From Natrialba aegyptia DSM 13077 (GTDB taxonomy: Archaea > Halobacteriota > Halobacteria > Halobacteriales > Natrialbaceae), in assembly GCF_000337535.1 (NCBI RefSeq), contig NZ_AOIP01000015.1, positions 337,112 through 401,111 of the forward strand: a DNA stretch of 64,000 nt, given 5' to 3'. The translations under genes were made by a program, and so were the position numbers. How positions within the stretch are numbered: the first letter of the stretch is position 1; every line of letters begins with the position of its first letter. Shown one piece after another: positions 36,811 to 45,819 of this stretch. The notes beneath the pieces are model-generated. The model worked only from the letters and a program-made list of their open reading frames with translations, was not told the origin of the DNA and searched no databases.

Positions 36811-37152
36811 CTACTTCGACTGCCAGGTCGGATTCTCGCGCGGCGGACTGAAGATGTCGACGCCGCGAACCGTCACCTCGCCCCGGTTCTCGGCGGCGTG
36901 TGGCTGGTCGCCGGGCAACGCGTAGGAGTCGCCCGGGCCGCAGACGAGTTCGTCGCCGTCGGTGCGGAAGGTGAGTTCGCCCTCGTAGATGAATCCCGTC
37001 TGTTCGTGGGGGTGGCTGTGCTCTTCGACGGTCGCGCCGGGTTCGATCTCGAAGTGCTGGACGTTCATCGAGTCGGATCCGGCCATGAGCGCCAGGTGCA
37101 CGCCCTCGGCGGCTTCCGTGCTGTCAACGTCGGCGAGTGAGCGCCGTTCCAT
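36811..37152 (-). CDS. Small cupin-domain protein
   Basis: 113 aa single-cupin protein. Motif 1: ATVEEHSHPHEQTGFIYEGE, with two His and a Glu/Gln for metal; motif 2: GPGDSYALPGDQPHAAENRG, with the last His. The C-terminal residues (VDIFSPPRENPTWQSK) are typical of haloarchaeal cupins. Likely binds a metal and a small ligand; enzymatic role unknown. Divergent from the quinone oxidoreductase-like gene with a shared promoter region of about 150 bp. A TTG at 37179 is rejected because the ATG at 37152 has a TATA-like ATTATTGG about 30 nt upstream. Confidence 0.88.
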   Translation of the reverse strand: MERRSLADVDSTEAAEGVHLALMAGSDSMNVQHFEIEPGATVEEHSHPHEQTGFIYEGELTFRTDGDELVCGPGDSYALPGDQPHAAENRGEVTVRGVDIFSPPRENPTWQSK

Positions 37153-37303
37153 GGGTGGCGAGACGAGCGGAGCCACCAATAATGTACGGACTGGCCCTGA
37201 TTTCGGCAGTTCTCACGGCCGGAGCGTGCGTTCCGACGCGACTGTCACGACGCGGCGAACGAAGGTCGAACCTATATCCAGTCACTCGACGACAGCGGTC
37301 CGT

Positions 37304-38254
37304 ATGGACGCGATGGTAATCACCGAGTTCGGCGAGACCGATGTCTTCGAACGGCGCGACGTGGACCGCCCGGAACCCGGGCCGACGGAACTGCTCGTCC
37401 GCGTCCACGCGTCGTCGGTCAATCCCGTCGATTGCAAGATCCGGCAGGCCGGCTCGTGGGCCGGCATCTCCCCGCCGACGATCATCGGCTACGACGTGTC
37501 GGGCGTCGTCGAGGACGTTGGCGAGGCCGTCACCGACTTCGGAGTCGGCGACGAAGTCTTTTATACCCCCGAAATATTCGGCGAACAGGGGAGCTACGCC
37601 GAGTTCCAGACGGCGGACGAGTCGATCGTCGCGCCCAAGCCTGAGTCGCTGTCCCACGAGGAGGCCGCGGCGCTGCCCCTCGCCGCGGCGACCGCCTGGG
37701 AGGCGATCGTCGCGCGGGGCGACGTGACGGCCGGCGAGACGGCCCTGATCCACGGCGCGGGCGGCGTCGGGGCGCACGCGGTCCAGATCGCCGACGAGAG
37801 CGGCGCGACGGTGGTCGCCGTGACCAGCCCCGAAACGGTCGATCAGACCGAAGAACTCGGTGCCGTGCGAGCCATCGATTACGAGTCCGAGGACTTCGCG
37901 GACGTGATCGACTCGGAGTTCGACGAGGGCGTCGACCTCGTCTTCGACACCGTCGGCGGCGAGACGCTGGTCGACAGCACCGCGGTCACGAATCCGCACG
38001 GCCGACTCGTCACGATCCTCGAACCCGAGGGGGAGTGGGGGAGCGCGTACCAGCAAAACTACACGCTCGAGATGTGCTTCTTGGAGCGCGACCGCCGGCC
38101 GCTCGACGCGCTCCGCCGACTCGTCGAGGCGGGGCGACTCGAACCCGTCATCGACTCGGTGCGTCCGGTCACGGAGGTCGCACAGGCCCACGAACTGGTC
38201 GAGGGGAGCGGTCTGACGGGCAAGGTCGTCCTCGACGTCGACGGCGCGTGGTAG
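37304..38254 (+). CDS. NADPH:quinone oxidoreductase-like MDR enzyme
   Basis: 316 aa zinc-free medium-chain reductase. N-terminal GroES-like part (MVITEFGETDVFERRDV, SSVNPVDCKIRQAGSWAG, GYDVSGVVEDVGEAV) and Rossmann motif ALIHGAGGVGAHAVQIADES. The Cys/His zinc ligands of alcohol dehydrogenases are missing, so a quinone or enone reductase is likely. CTATATCC at 37272-37279 sits 28 nt before ATG 37304; a second ATG lies nine bases on. Divergent from the cupin gene, which may share a redox or detoxification role. Confidence 0.9.
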   Translation: MDAMVITEFGETDVFERRDVDRPEPGPTELLVRVHASSVNPVDCKIRQAGSWAGISPPTIIGYDVSGVVEDVGEAVTDFGVGDEVFYTPEIFGEQGSYAEFQTADESIVAPKPESLSHEEAAALPLAAATAWEAIVARGDVTAGETALIHGAGGVGAHAVQIADESGATVVAVTSPETVDQTEELGAVRAIDYESEDFADVIDSEFDEGVDLVFDTVGGETLVDSTAVTNPHGRLVTILEPEGEWGSAYQQNYTLEMCFLERDRRPLDALRRLVEAGRLEPVIDSVRPVTEVAQAHELVEGSGLTGKVVLDVDGAW

Positions 38255-38332
38255 CCGGTGCGCCCTCGTCCGGCGCTTCACTTTCGCCCCGGTTGCCCAA
38301 CCTTCAACTACGACGCCGCCCCACGCACCAGC

Positions 38333-38857
38333 ATGTACGCCGTCGTCGGCTGTAGCGAGTGTTCGAACCTCTGGATCATCGAGGGCCGCTCCGAGACGAC
38401 CCAGTGCCCCCGCTGTGGCACCCGCCGCGCCTACGAAAAGCGCAAGAAGTTCGTCGAAACCGACGACGCGAACCACGCCCGCGAGGTCCGCGCCTCGATG
38501 CTCGCCACCCGCCAGGGCCAGGGCGAAGCCTTCGCCGAACTCGACTCCTTCGACGCGCTCGAGGACGACGTTGCAGGCGGCGTCGTCGACGACGCCGAGT
38601 ACATCGAACAAGCGGGCCTCGACGCCGCTGAAGTCGAGGCGGCCGGCGACCGCGACCCGCGCGGCTCCTCCCGAAGCGGAAGCAAGAAAGAGATCGTCGA
38701 ACGGGCGCTCGCCGAACTCGAGCGGCCGACCGAGGACGATATTATTTCGTTCGCCGGCGAACACGGCGTTTCCCCCGAGTTCACTCGAGACGCGCTCGAA
38801 AAACTCGCCAGGCAGGGGACGGTGAGCGAAAGTCGAGGGCGGTATCGGCTGCTCTGA
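38333..38857 (+). CDS. DUF5817 zinc-ribbon / winged-helix protein
   Basis: 174 aa. An N-terminal zinc ribbon (GCSECSNLWIIEG, then CPRCGTRRAYEKRKKF) is followed by a conserved helix (AREVRASMLATRQGQG), an acidic linker and a C-terminal winged-helix-like region (KKEIVERALAELERPTEDDI, EFTRDALEKLARQGTVSESR). The order matches the haloarchaeal DUF5817 family, probably a DNA or RNA-binding protein. The longer frame from 38258 begins inside the upstream gap and is rejected. Function not established. Confidence 0.87.
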   Translation: MYAVVGCSECSNLWIIEGRSETTQCPRCGTRRAYEKRKKFVETDDANHAREVRASMLATRQGQGEAFAELDSFDALEDDVAGGVVDDAEYIEQAGLDAAEVEAAGDRDPRGSSRSGSKKEIVERALAELERPTEDDIISFAGEHGVSPEFTRDALEKLARQGTVSESRGRYRLL

Positions 38858-38927
38858 GCCGGCGTTCGCGCTCGTTGTGCGGCCGGCGGAACGGCACGGC
38901 TTTACATCCGCTCTCGAAATGACGGCT

Positions 38928-39275
38928 ATGGTCGAAACGGTGGATGCGCAGCGAGAGGTGATCGGGATCGGGTCGGCAATTGCGGTGCTTCTCGTCGGCT
39001 ACGGGACGGCCATCAACGAGACGATCGGCGGCGTTCGAACGACGATTCTCGCGACCTGGGTCTTCGCTGCCACGTTCGCCCTTCTGGCCCTCTTACACGG
39101 TTCCTACGGTCGACGAGACTTCGCCGCGGCTCACGGCGGTGCAGCCGTTGGACTGCTGGCCTTCTTGCTCGCGACGGCCGGCCCGCAGGCGCTCGCGGGA
39201 CTCCTCGTGTTCGTCGGCAGCGGTGCGTACATCGGGATCGCGACGCTGCGCGCTCGTCCGACGGCCACGTCGTGA
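38928..39275 (+). CDS. Small four-helix membrane protein
   Basis: 115 aa, mostly hydrophobic: VIGIGSAIAVLLVGYGTAIN, TILATWVFAATFALLALLHG, GGAAVGLLAFLLATAGPQAL, LLVFVGSGAYIGIATL. Unknown family. CTTTACAT at 38900-38907 is 25 nt upstream of ATG 38928, so the earlier frames at 38877 or 38919 are less likely. Convergent with hmgA (53 bp between stops). Confidence 0.65.
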   Translation: MVETVDAQREVIGIGSAIAVLLVGYGTAINETIGGVRTTILATWVFAATFALLALLHGSYGRRDFAAAHGGAAVGLLAFLLATAGPQALAGLLVFVGSGAYIGIATLRARPTATS

Positions 39276-39328
39276 GCTGAACTCGATAGGAGATCAAACC
39301 GCTCGGGAGAGGTACTGCTGGTTGTCCG

Positions 39329-40603
39329 TTATCGACCGAGATCCTCGTGAGCGCTCGCCAGGTGGCGCGAGGAAAGCGCCGCGAGCAGGGAGAGTTCACC
39401 TGCGAGCGCGCCGACGGCGATGATCTCGGCGAGGGCGTCGGCGTTCGAGCCGGCGGGGTCGCCGCCGCCGCGGAGGCCGAGAACGTCGAGGGCTTCGGCC
39501 TGCGTCGGGAGTTTCGTCCCGCCGCCGACGGTGCCGACTTCGAGGGAGGCGAGCGAGACGGCGGCGTAGAGGTCGGTGGTGCCGTCCTCGCGTTCGCGGC
39601 TTCGCCCTTCGTCGGACCGAGGCGACGCTGTCGCCTCGCGGGCCTCCATCGTCGTGATCGCGTTCGCGGCTTCGACGACCTGGGCCACGTCCTGGCCGGT
39701 CGCGAGGAAGGCGGCGGCGACGACGTTGGCCGCGTGGGCGTTGAAGCCGAGGCTGCCGGCCTTGGCGCTGCCGGTCAGGTTCTTGCGCGTGTTCGCCTCG
39801 GCGATGGCCTCGGCGGTCGTGTGCAGGCGTTCTTCGACGAGTTCACCCGGAATGACGACGTCGGCGGTGACGGAGCGGCCGCGGCCCTCGACGGCGTTGA
39901 TGGCGGCGGGCTTTTTGTCGGAACAGAGGTTTCCTGAGACCGCGACGAGCGAGGCGGGCGTTTCGGCCTCGACGAGTTCGCAGGCCTCGCGGGTGGCGAT
40001 GGTGACCATGTTCATCCCCATCGCGTCTTTGGTGTCGTAGGCGAACCGGAGGTAGACGGAATCGCCGACGACGTAGGTGTCGACCGCGAGGAGTTCGCCG
40101 TGGCTAGTGGTCGATTCGGCGGCCTCCCGGAGCGCGTCGACGTTGTCGTCGACCCACTCGACCGTCTCGGCGGCCTCGGCGACGCCGTCGACGCGGAACA
40201 CGGGGGCGCGGGTCATGCCGTTTTTCGTTACGCGGGCGTCCGCGCCGTCGGCGTCGCGGATGACCGAGAGGCCGCGGTTGACCGACGCCAGGAGCGCGCC
40301 CTCGGTCGTCGCCATGGGGAGGTAGTGCTCGCCGTCGGCCGCGCCGCCCGAGACGGGGACGGGACCGACGATGCCCATCGGAATCTGGGCTGCGCCGATC
40401 ATGTTCTCGATGGTTGACTCGGCCTGCTCGGCGGGGAAGGCGTAGTCGCCGACAGTACTGAGGTCGGCGTCGGTTTCGCGTTCGACGAGCGTGCGGCGGG
40501 CCTCGGCTGCGGTGTCGGGGTCGGCGTGGTCCTTGAGTTCGTGGATGCGGAGGTCGCCGTCCTGCACGCGGTCGGCGAGGGCGTCCGGATCGGTTGTGGT
40601 CAT
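39329..40603 (-). CDS. hmgA: 3-hydroxy-3-methylglutaryl-CoA reductase
   Basis: Makes mevalonate for isoprenoid ether lipids; the target of statins. 424 aa class I enzyme. ENMIGAAQIPMGIVGPVPVS, TTEGALLASVNRG (catalytic Glu), DAMGMNMVTIATREA, SGNLCSDKKPAAINAVEGRG (Lys and Asp), GFNAHAANVVAAAFLATGQD (catalytic His) and VGTVGGGTKLPTQAEAL are all intact. A short polar insertion, SPRSDEGRSREREDGTT, sits in an otherwise conserved loop after TMEAREATA and is probably species-specific. The frame stays open far upstream (to 42178) antisense to the amidohydrolase gene, which is coincidental. Confidence 0.97.
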   Translation of the reverse strand: MTTTDPDALADRVQDGDLRIHELKDHADPDTAAEARRTLVERETDADLSTVGDYAFPAEQAESTIENMIGAAQIPMGIVGPVPVSGGAADGEHYLPMATTEGALLASVNRGLSVIRDADGADARVTKNGMTRAPVFRVDGVAEAAETVEWVDDNVDALREAAESTTSHGELLAVDTYVVGDSVYLRFAYDTKDAMGMNMVTIATREACELVEAETPASLVAVSGNLCSDKKPAAINAVEGRGRSVTADVVIPGELVEERLHTTAEAIAEANTRKNLTGSAKAGSLGFNAHAANVVAAAFLATGQDVAQVVEAANAITTMEAREATASPRSDEGRSREREDGTTDLYAAVSLASLEVGTVGGGTKLPTQAEALDVLGLRGGGDPAGSNADALAEIIAVGALAGELSLLAALSSRHLASAHEDLGR

Positions 40604-40777
40604 GCGTTGGTGGAGACGGCGATGCGTCCTAAGGGTTGCTGATTGTCTGCGCGGCGGTCCGGGGAACGAGCAGGGATCGGAGAACGGGAAGCGGCACTGG
40701 TCATCGAGCGGACGACGGACACCTCGTCGGACCGACAACCACCGAGTTCTTTGTCGGCGTGGCCCCTCAGGACGACC

Positions 40778-42436
40778 ATGACCGAAGCCGCCGATCTCCT
40801 GCTCACGAACGGGGAGATTCACAGCCTGACCGACCCCGATACCGTCACGGAGGCCGTCGCGATCCGCGACGGTGAACTCGTCCGTCTCGGCGACGCGTAC
40901 GAAATCGAGTTCCTCGAGGGCGTCGAGACGACGGTGATCGACTGCGAGGGCCGCACCGTCCTGCCGGGGTTCATCGACGCGCACACGCACCTGGACCACC
41001 TGGGCGAGCGGCTGGTCCACGCCGATCTCTCGGCCGTCGAGAGCCGGGCGGCGGCCCTGGACGCGCTCGCCGCGCAGGCGGACGGCCCGCGGACCGGCGG
41101 CGGTGCCGGGAGCGACGGCGAAAGCGGTGCCGAACCCGATGACTGGCACCTCGGCTTCGGTTACGACGAGAGCACGTGGGCGGACGCGACGGACTACCTC
41201 ACGCGCGAGGATCTGGACCGGGTGAGCGAGACGCGACCCGTGGCCGCGTTCCGGGTCGACGTGCATACGGCCTCGCTGAACTCGGTCGCCCTCGACCGAC
41301 TCCGGGACGACCTCCCCGAGGGCGACGTTCGCTTCGCGGACGGCGAGCCGACCGGTGTCGTCGTCGAGGATGCGGTTGGCGTTCTCAGAGACGCGGTCGC
41401 CGCCGGCCCCGCAGCAATGAGAGAGGTTATCGCGGCCGCCGCCGAGGACGCCGTTTCCCGCGGCGTCACCGGCGTCCACGACATGGTCCAGCGCTCGACG
41501 GCCGCCCACGCCTACCGCGACTTGGCGGCCGCGGGCGAGCTTCCGCTGCGCGTTCGAATCAACTACTGGAGCGACTACCTCGACGATCTCGCGGCCGTCG
41601 GCCTCCCGACGAACGCGGGCGACGAGTTCGTCCGCGTGGGTGCGATCAAGTCCTTCTCCGACGGGAGTTTCGGCGGGGAGACGGCGAAGGTGTTCGAGCC
41701 GTACGTCGGCGCGAATGAGGACGCGGCAGCCGTTGATGCCGACGAGAGTGAGGACGGCGCGAGCGACAACGCCAATCGCGGCCAGTGGGTCGTCGACCCC
41801 GACGACCTCGCGGCCATCGTCGACCGCGCCGACGCCGCGGACCGCCAGCTCTCGATCCACGCCATCGGCGACGAAGCCATCGAGGAAACCCTCTCGCTGC
41901 TCGAAACCACCGCCGATCCGGACGGCGCGCGCCACCGCATCGAACACGCCGAACTCGCGACCGACGACCAACTCGCTCGCATGGCCGACGCGGGGATCGT
42001 CGCCTCGATGCAGCCGAACTTCCACCGCTGGGCGGACGAGGGCGGCCTCTACGAGCAGCGACTCGGCGAGGAGCGCCGGACGCGGACCAACCGGTTCCGC
42101 CGAGTTCTCGAGGCGGACGTCCCGCTCGCGTTCGGGTCGGACTGCATGCCGCTCGACCCGCTGCTGGGGATTCACCACGCCGTTACCGCGCCGACGGAGT
42201 CACAGCGGCTCTCGGTCACCGAGGCGATTCGGGCCTACACTCGCGGCGGTGCCTACGCCGGCTTCGACGAGGATCGCCTCGGCACCGTCGCGGTCGGCAA
42301 GCGGGCAGATTTCGTCGTGCTCGAGGACTCCCCGTGGGAGCACCCGGAGCGGATCGACGAAATCGACGTGGCGATGACGATCGTCGACGGTGAACTCGTC
42401 TTCGACGGCCGCGAAGAGGCGACCGGACTCCAGTAG
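40778..42436 (+). CDS. YtcJ-like metal-dependent amidohydrolase
   Basis: 552 aa, amidohydrolase-3 family. Metal-binding HTH in GFIDAHTHLDHLGERL, a Lys-type region VGAIKSFSDGSFGGETAKVF, HAIGDEAIEETLSLLE with two further ligands, RIEHAELATDDQLARMADAG and FGSDCMPLDPLLGIHHAVTA with the final Asp. Two insertions rich in Gly/Asp/Asn are seen near residues 105-125 and 310-335, as often in haloarchaea. Substrate (an N-acyl or cyclic amide) not predictable. Divergent from hmgA; TTCTTT at 40747-40752 is the likely TATA element. Confidence 0.88.
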   Translation: MTEAADLLLTNGEIHSLTDPDTVTEAVAIRDGELVRLGDAYEIEFLEGVETTVIDCEGRTVLPGFIDAHTHLDHLGERLVHADLSAVESRAAALDALAAQADGPRTGGGAGSDGESGAEPDDWHLGFGYDESTWADATDYLTREDLDRVSETRPVAAFRVDVHTASLNSVALDRLRDDLPEGDVRFADGEPTGVVVEDAVGVLRDAVAAGPAAMREVIAAAAEDAVSRGVTGVHDMVQRSTAAHAYRDLAAAGELPLRVRINYWSDYLDDLAAVGLPTNAGDEFVRVGAIKSFSDGSFGGETAKVFEPYVGANEDAAAVDADESEDGASDNANRGQWVVDPDDLAAIVDRADAADRQLSIHAIGDEAIEETLSLLETTADPDGARHRIEHAELATDDQLARMADAGIVASMQPNFHRWADEGGLYEQRLGEERRTRTNRFRRVLEADVPLAFGSDCMPLDPLLGIHHAVTAPTESQRLSVTEAIRAYTRGGAYAGFDEDRLGTVAVGKRADFVVLEDSPWEHPERIDEIDVAMTIVDGELVFDGREEATGLQ

Positions 42437-42536
42437 TACGCTCGCGAGACAGACACCGTCGGCAACCGGTTGAAACCACTAACTGGCTCGTGGCCGTAGC
42501 GAGGCGGGATGCGCTCACACAAGCGCCCGTCCGAAC

Positions 42537-43766
42537 ATGAACCTCCGTGAGAGTCTGCGGATTAGCTGGCGGTCGATCACGTCCCACAAACTTCGGTCGA
42601 CGCTGACGACCCTCGGCGTGATCATCGGCATCGCGGCGGTGATCACGTTCATGGTCCTGGGCTCCGGGTTCTCCGAGAGTATCGTCGGGGACATCGAGGC
42701 CGATCAGGAACCGGTGATGGTCGTCCAGACTCAATCCGAACCGGAGAACGGGTTCGGCATTCTGACGGTACAGACGCCGATATACACCGAGAGCGACATC
42801 GAGGCGCTCGAGGAAATCGACGGCGTCGAGTTCGTCGCGCCGCAGGGGCCGCTCGACGTGATCCAGACGGGGACCGACGACGAGCAGGTGACCGGCGTCG
42901 TCGACGTACAAGCGACGACGGCCGACTCGTTCGAGTTCTCGACGTTCGTCGACGGCGAGGCCTTCGACGGCGCGGCCGCAAACGAGGCGGTAATCAACGA
43001 ACAGGCGAGTCAGGCGTTCGAGGAGAACCTCTCGGCCGGCGACGAGCTGACGCTCACGTTCGAGGACGGCGAAACGACGACGGTCACGGTGACGGGCGTC
43101 ACCGAAAGTGAACTCGGCGGCCAGACGCCGCCGCAGCTGTATCTCCCCGCGGAGGCGCATTACACGACGACGATAGAGACGCCCGACGGGGAGACCGAAC
43201 GCGCGTATCCGTCGCTGCAGGTGGGTGCGGAGAGCCTCGAACAACTCGATCCGACGCAGGAGGCCGTGACCGACTACCTCCAGGACGACTCCCACGCGGC
43301 CGAGTTGAAGCAGGACGATGAGGACATCGCGGTCCAGACGATAGAGGATACGATCGACCAGTTCATGGACCTCGTCAATCAGCTGACCGGCTTCGTCGCC
43401 GCCGTCGCCGCGATCGCGCTCGTCGTCGGCTCGATCGGCATCGCGAACATCATGATCGTCAGCGTCACCGAACGAACGCGCGAGATCGGCGTCATGAAAT
43501 CCGTCGGCGCGACGAGGCGCGACATCATGCAGTTGTTCCTCGTCGAGGCGGTCGTGCTCGGGTTGATCGGGGCCGTCTTCGGGATCGCCCTCGGACTCGG
43601 CGTCGGCTACCTCGGCGTCCAACTGGTCGACTGGCCGATGGTCTACCCGGTCGACTGGATCGCCATCGCCGCCGCCGTCGGGATCGGCGTCGGCGTCGTC
43701 TCCGGCCTCTATCCGGCCTGGCGAGCCGCCAGGGTCGACCCGATCGAGGCGCTTCGGCGCGAATAG
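42537..43766 (+). CDS. MacB/FtsX-type ABC transporter permease
   Basis: 409 aa membrane subunit. One N-terminal helix (TTLGVIIGIAAVITFMVLGS) precedes a periplasmic-type extracellular MacB domain (about 50-265). Three C-terminal helices follow (TGFVAAVAAIALVVGSIGIA, VLGLIGAVFGIALGLGVGYL, WIAIAAAVGIGVGVVSGLYP) and the typical end PAWRAARVDPIEALRRE. Starts MNLRESLRISWRSITSHKLRSTLTTLG. No matching ATP-binding subunit is adjacent, so the partner is encoded elsewhere. Involved in export or in mechanotransmission. Confidence 0.93.
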   Translation: MNLRESLRISWRSITSHKLRSTLTTLGVIIGIAAVITFMVLGSGFSESIVGDIEADQEPVMVVQTQSEPENGFGILTVQTPIYTESDIEALEEIDGVEFVAPQGPLDVIQTGTDDEQVTGVVDVQATTADSFEFSTFVDGEAFDGAAANEAVINEQASQAFEENLSAGDELTLTFEDGETTTVTVTGVTESELGGQTPPQLYLPAEAHYTTTIETPDGETERAYPSLQVGAESLEQLDPTQEAVTDYLQDDSHAAELKQDDEDIAVQTIEDTIDQFMDLVNQLTGFVAAVAAIALVVGSIGIANIMIVSVTERTREIGVMKSVGATRRDIMQLFLVEAVVLGLIGAVFGIALGLGVGYLGVQLVDWPMVYPVDWIAIAAAVGIGVGVVSGLYPAWRAARVDPIEALRRE

Positions 43767-43854
43767 GACCGAGCGTTCGGGCGCGAAACTCGAACCCGAC
43801 ACGCGCCCGGAACCGCTACCGTTATTGTGTCAAGTTGAGAGATCCAACTGAGAG

Positions 43855-44613
43855 ATGCTCGGACCCGCCCTCTTCCTCGTCGGCGTCATCGCCCTCGCAT
43901 ACACCGGGCTGCAGTTGCGCCCCGCCTACCACGTCTACCGCGGCGATACCACCGACGTGATCGCCGTCGAACGCGCCGAGGAACCGATCGAAATCGAGGG
44001 CACCGCAACCGAACTCGACGGAACCGTGACCGCCCCGCTGAGCGAGACGCCGTGTCTCGCCTACGAGTTCGAAGTCGAAGAACTCCAGTCCAGCGGGAAG
44101 AACTCGTCGTGGAACACCGTCGACGAGGGAGCCGCTGCCGTCCCGTTCAGACTCGAAGATCGCACGGCGAGCGTCCGCGTCGATCCCGCCGGTGCCGACC
44201 TGGCGCTTTCGACCGCGGTCACCGCCGACGTCGACGGCGGCGATCCCGAACCGGAGCCGATCCGCCGGTTCCTCGAAACCGAATCCGACCTCGAATCCGA
44301 GAACACCTCCCTCGACCTCGGCGTCGTCGAACTCGCGACGGGCAACGACCGGAAGTACCACGAGCGGCGGCTCGAACCGGGTGACGACGCCTACGTCTTC
44401 GGGCAGTCGCGATACGACGTTGAGGCGCGAGAGACGATGCGCGATATCAGCGCCGTCATCGAGGAGAGTCCGGAGTCGCCGGCGTTCGTCGTCTCCGATT
44501 CGTCGCAGGACGGGGCGGCTCGCCTGCTCGCGAAGCAGTACCTCTCCTGGCTCGCCATTAGCGCATTCTTGCTCCTCATCGGCGGGTGGATGACCGTCGC
44601 GATGGTTGTCTGA
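43855..44613 (+). CDS. GIDE-like membrane protein without RING domain
   Basis: 252 aa with one helix at each end (FLVGVIALAYTGLQLRPAY; YLSWLAISAFLLLIGGWMTV). The soluble middle (about 40-225) resembles the GIDE domain of mitochondrial/plastid E3 ligases: EIEGTATELDGTVTAPLSET, CLAYEFEVEELQSSGKNSSW, PFRLEDRTASVRVDPAGADL and GDDAYVFGQ. These homologues have a C-terminal RING, absent here, so ubiquitin-ligase activity is not implied. Beta-barrel like domain exposed on one side of the membrane. Role unknown. Confidence 0.72.
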   Translation: MLGPALFLVGVIALAYTGLQLRPAYHVYRGDTTDVIAVERAEEPIEIEGTATELDGTVTAPLSETPCLAYEFEVEELQSSGKNSSWNTVDEGAAAVPFRLEDRTASVRVDPAGADLALSTAVTADVDGGDPEPEPIRRFLETESDLESENTSLDLGVVELATGNDRKYHERRLEPGDDAYVFGQSRYDVEARETMRDISAVIEESPESPAFVVSDSSQDGAARLLAKQYLSWLAISAFLLLIGGWMTVAMVV

Positions 44614-44694
44614 ACGCCGGCGGTGTCTCACATCTGTTTCGCGGCAGTGATACTCGCAACAGAGTGATACGGTCGACTCGTGCGACCGGGGACT

Positions 44695-44702
44695 CTTTTA
44701 TC
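44695..44702 (+). promoter_or_regulatory. TATA-like box for the F420-dependent oxidoreductase
   Basis: CTTTTATC centred 27 nt before ATG 44725, excluding the longer frame from 44680. Confidence 0.6.
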
Positions 44703-44724
44703 AATACGCGTGTATCCACCGACC

Positions 44725-45708
44725 ATGGACGTTGGACTCATGGTAACGTCGTTCGGGGAGGTCGATCAGGCGGACGTCGCCGTCCGCGCGGAAGAACGCG
44801 AGTACGACGCCGTCTGGGTCGGCGAGCTCTGGGGAGCGAGCGGCGTCGTCCAACTCACGGAGATGGCCTGCCGAACCGAAGAGATCGAACTCGGCAGCGC
44901 GATTTTGAACGTCTACTCCCGAACGCCGGCCGTCCTCGCGATGACCGCCACCTCGCTCTCGCGAGCGTCGAACGGCCGATTCACGCTCGGGCTGGGGACG
45001 AGCACGCCGAAGGCCGTCGAGGACCTGCACGGGCGCTCGTTCGATCGGCCCGTTCGGCGCGCCCACGAGACGATCGAGCTGATCCGGCGGTTTACCGCCG
45101 GCGACGGCGACCCCGTCTCCTACGAGGGCGAACTCCTGTCGGCCGCGGACTTTCCCTCGCTCGACGCGCCGGTGCCGATCTACCACGCCGGTCTCGGCCC
45201 GGCGAACCGCCGCGTCGTCGGCCGCCTCTGCGACGGCTGGATCCCGCACAACATTCCGTTTTCGCACCTCGACGAGGCGTTCGAGGAAGTCGCGGACGCC
45301 GCGCGCGAGCGCGACCGAGACCCGGACGAGATCACGATCGCCCCGTACGTCCCGTCCGCCGTCAGCGAGGACCCCAAGGAAGCACGCGACACCCTCCGCC
45401 AGCACATCGCCTACTACGTCGGCAGCGGAGACGGGTATCGGCGCGCGGTCTCCATGACGTTCCCCGACGAGGCGGAGCGAATCGCCGAAGCGTGGCGGCG
45501 AGGCGACACCGGCGAGGCGACGGCGGCGGTGACCGACGAGATGCTCGCCGACCTCGGCGTCGCCGGAACGCCCGAGCAAGCCCGCGACCACCTCCGGACG
45601 CTCCTCGCGGAGACCGGTATCGACCGTCCGATCATCGTCGTGCCGGAGCCGGCGTCGAGTTCGGTGACCGAGACGACGATCGATGAACTCGCGCCGGCGC
45701 GGTTGTAG
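44725..45708 (+). CDS. LLM-class F420-dependent oxidoreductase
   Basis: Luciferase-like TIM-barrel enzyme of 327 aa using coenzyme F420 (made by haloarchaea) for hydride transfer. VGLMVTSFGEVDQADVAVRA at the start, YDAVWVGELWG, ELGSAILNVYSRTPAVLAMT, FTLGLGTSTPKAVEDLHGRS and LGPANRRVVGRLCDGWIPHN are the LLM-family blocks. The sequence fits the haloarchaeal TIGR04024 group, although that name is from memory. Substrate unknown. Independent promoter, convergent with the Gfo/Idh gene. Confidence 0.9.
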   Translation: MDVGLMVTSFGEVDQADVAVRAEEREYDAVWVGELWGASGVVQLTEMACRTEEIELGSAILNVYSRTPAVLAMTATSLSRASNGRFTLGLGTSTPKAVEDLHGRSFDRPVRRAHETIELIRRFTAGDGDPVSYEGELLSAADFPSLDAPVPIYHAGLGPANRRVVGRLCDGWIPHNIPFSHLDEAFEEVADAARERDRDPDEITIAPYVPSAVSEDPKEARDTLRQHIAYYVGSGDGYRRAVSMTFPDEAERIAEAWRRGDTGEATAAVTDEMLADLGVAGTPEQARDHLRTLLAETGIDRPIIVVPEPASSSVTETTIDELAPARL

Positions 45709-45819
45709 CGAGCAGGTGCTGGCGATATCGTCCCGTTGTGTTTTGCTATCCGCCGTTCTATTCGTCCCCCATCTAGTAACGTGCCGGAGATCCTGTTCGG
45801 ATGGCGTCCGGCAGCCGCC

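Noticed and set aside
37124-38764. 546-codon minus-strand frame
   Set aside because: Antisense to the oxidoreductase and DUF5817 genes, Arg-rich and without family resemblance.
40604-42178. Upstream extension of the hmgA frame by about 525 codons
   Set aside because: It runs antisense to a well-supported amidohydrolase gene. The HMG-CoA reductase domain begins at the ATG at 40603, and long open antisense frames are common in high-GC DNA.
42216-43802. 528-codon minus-strand frame
   Set aside because: Antisense to the MacB-type permease; composition is that of a reverse-frame artefact.
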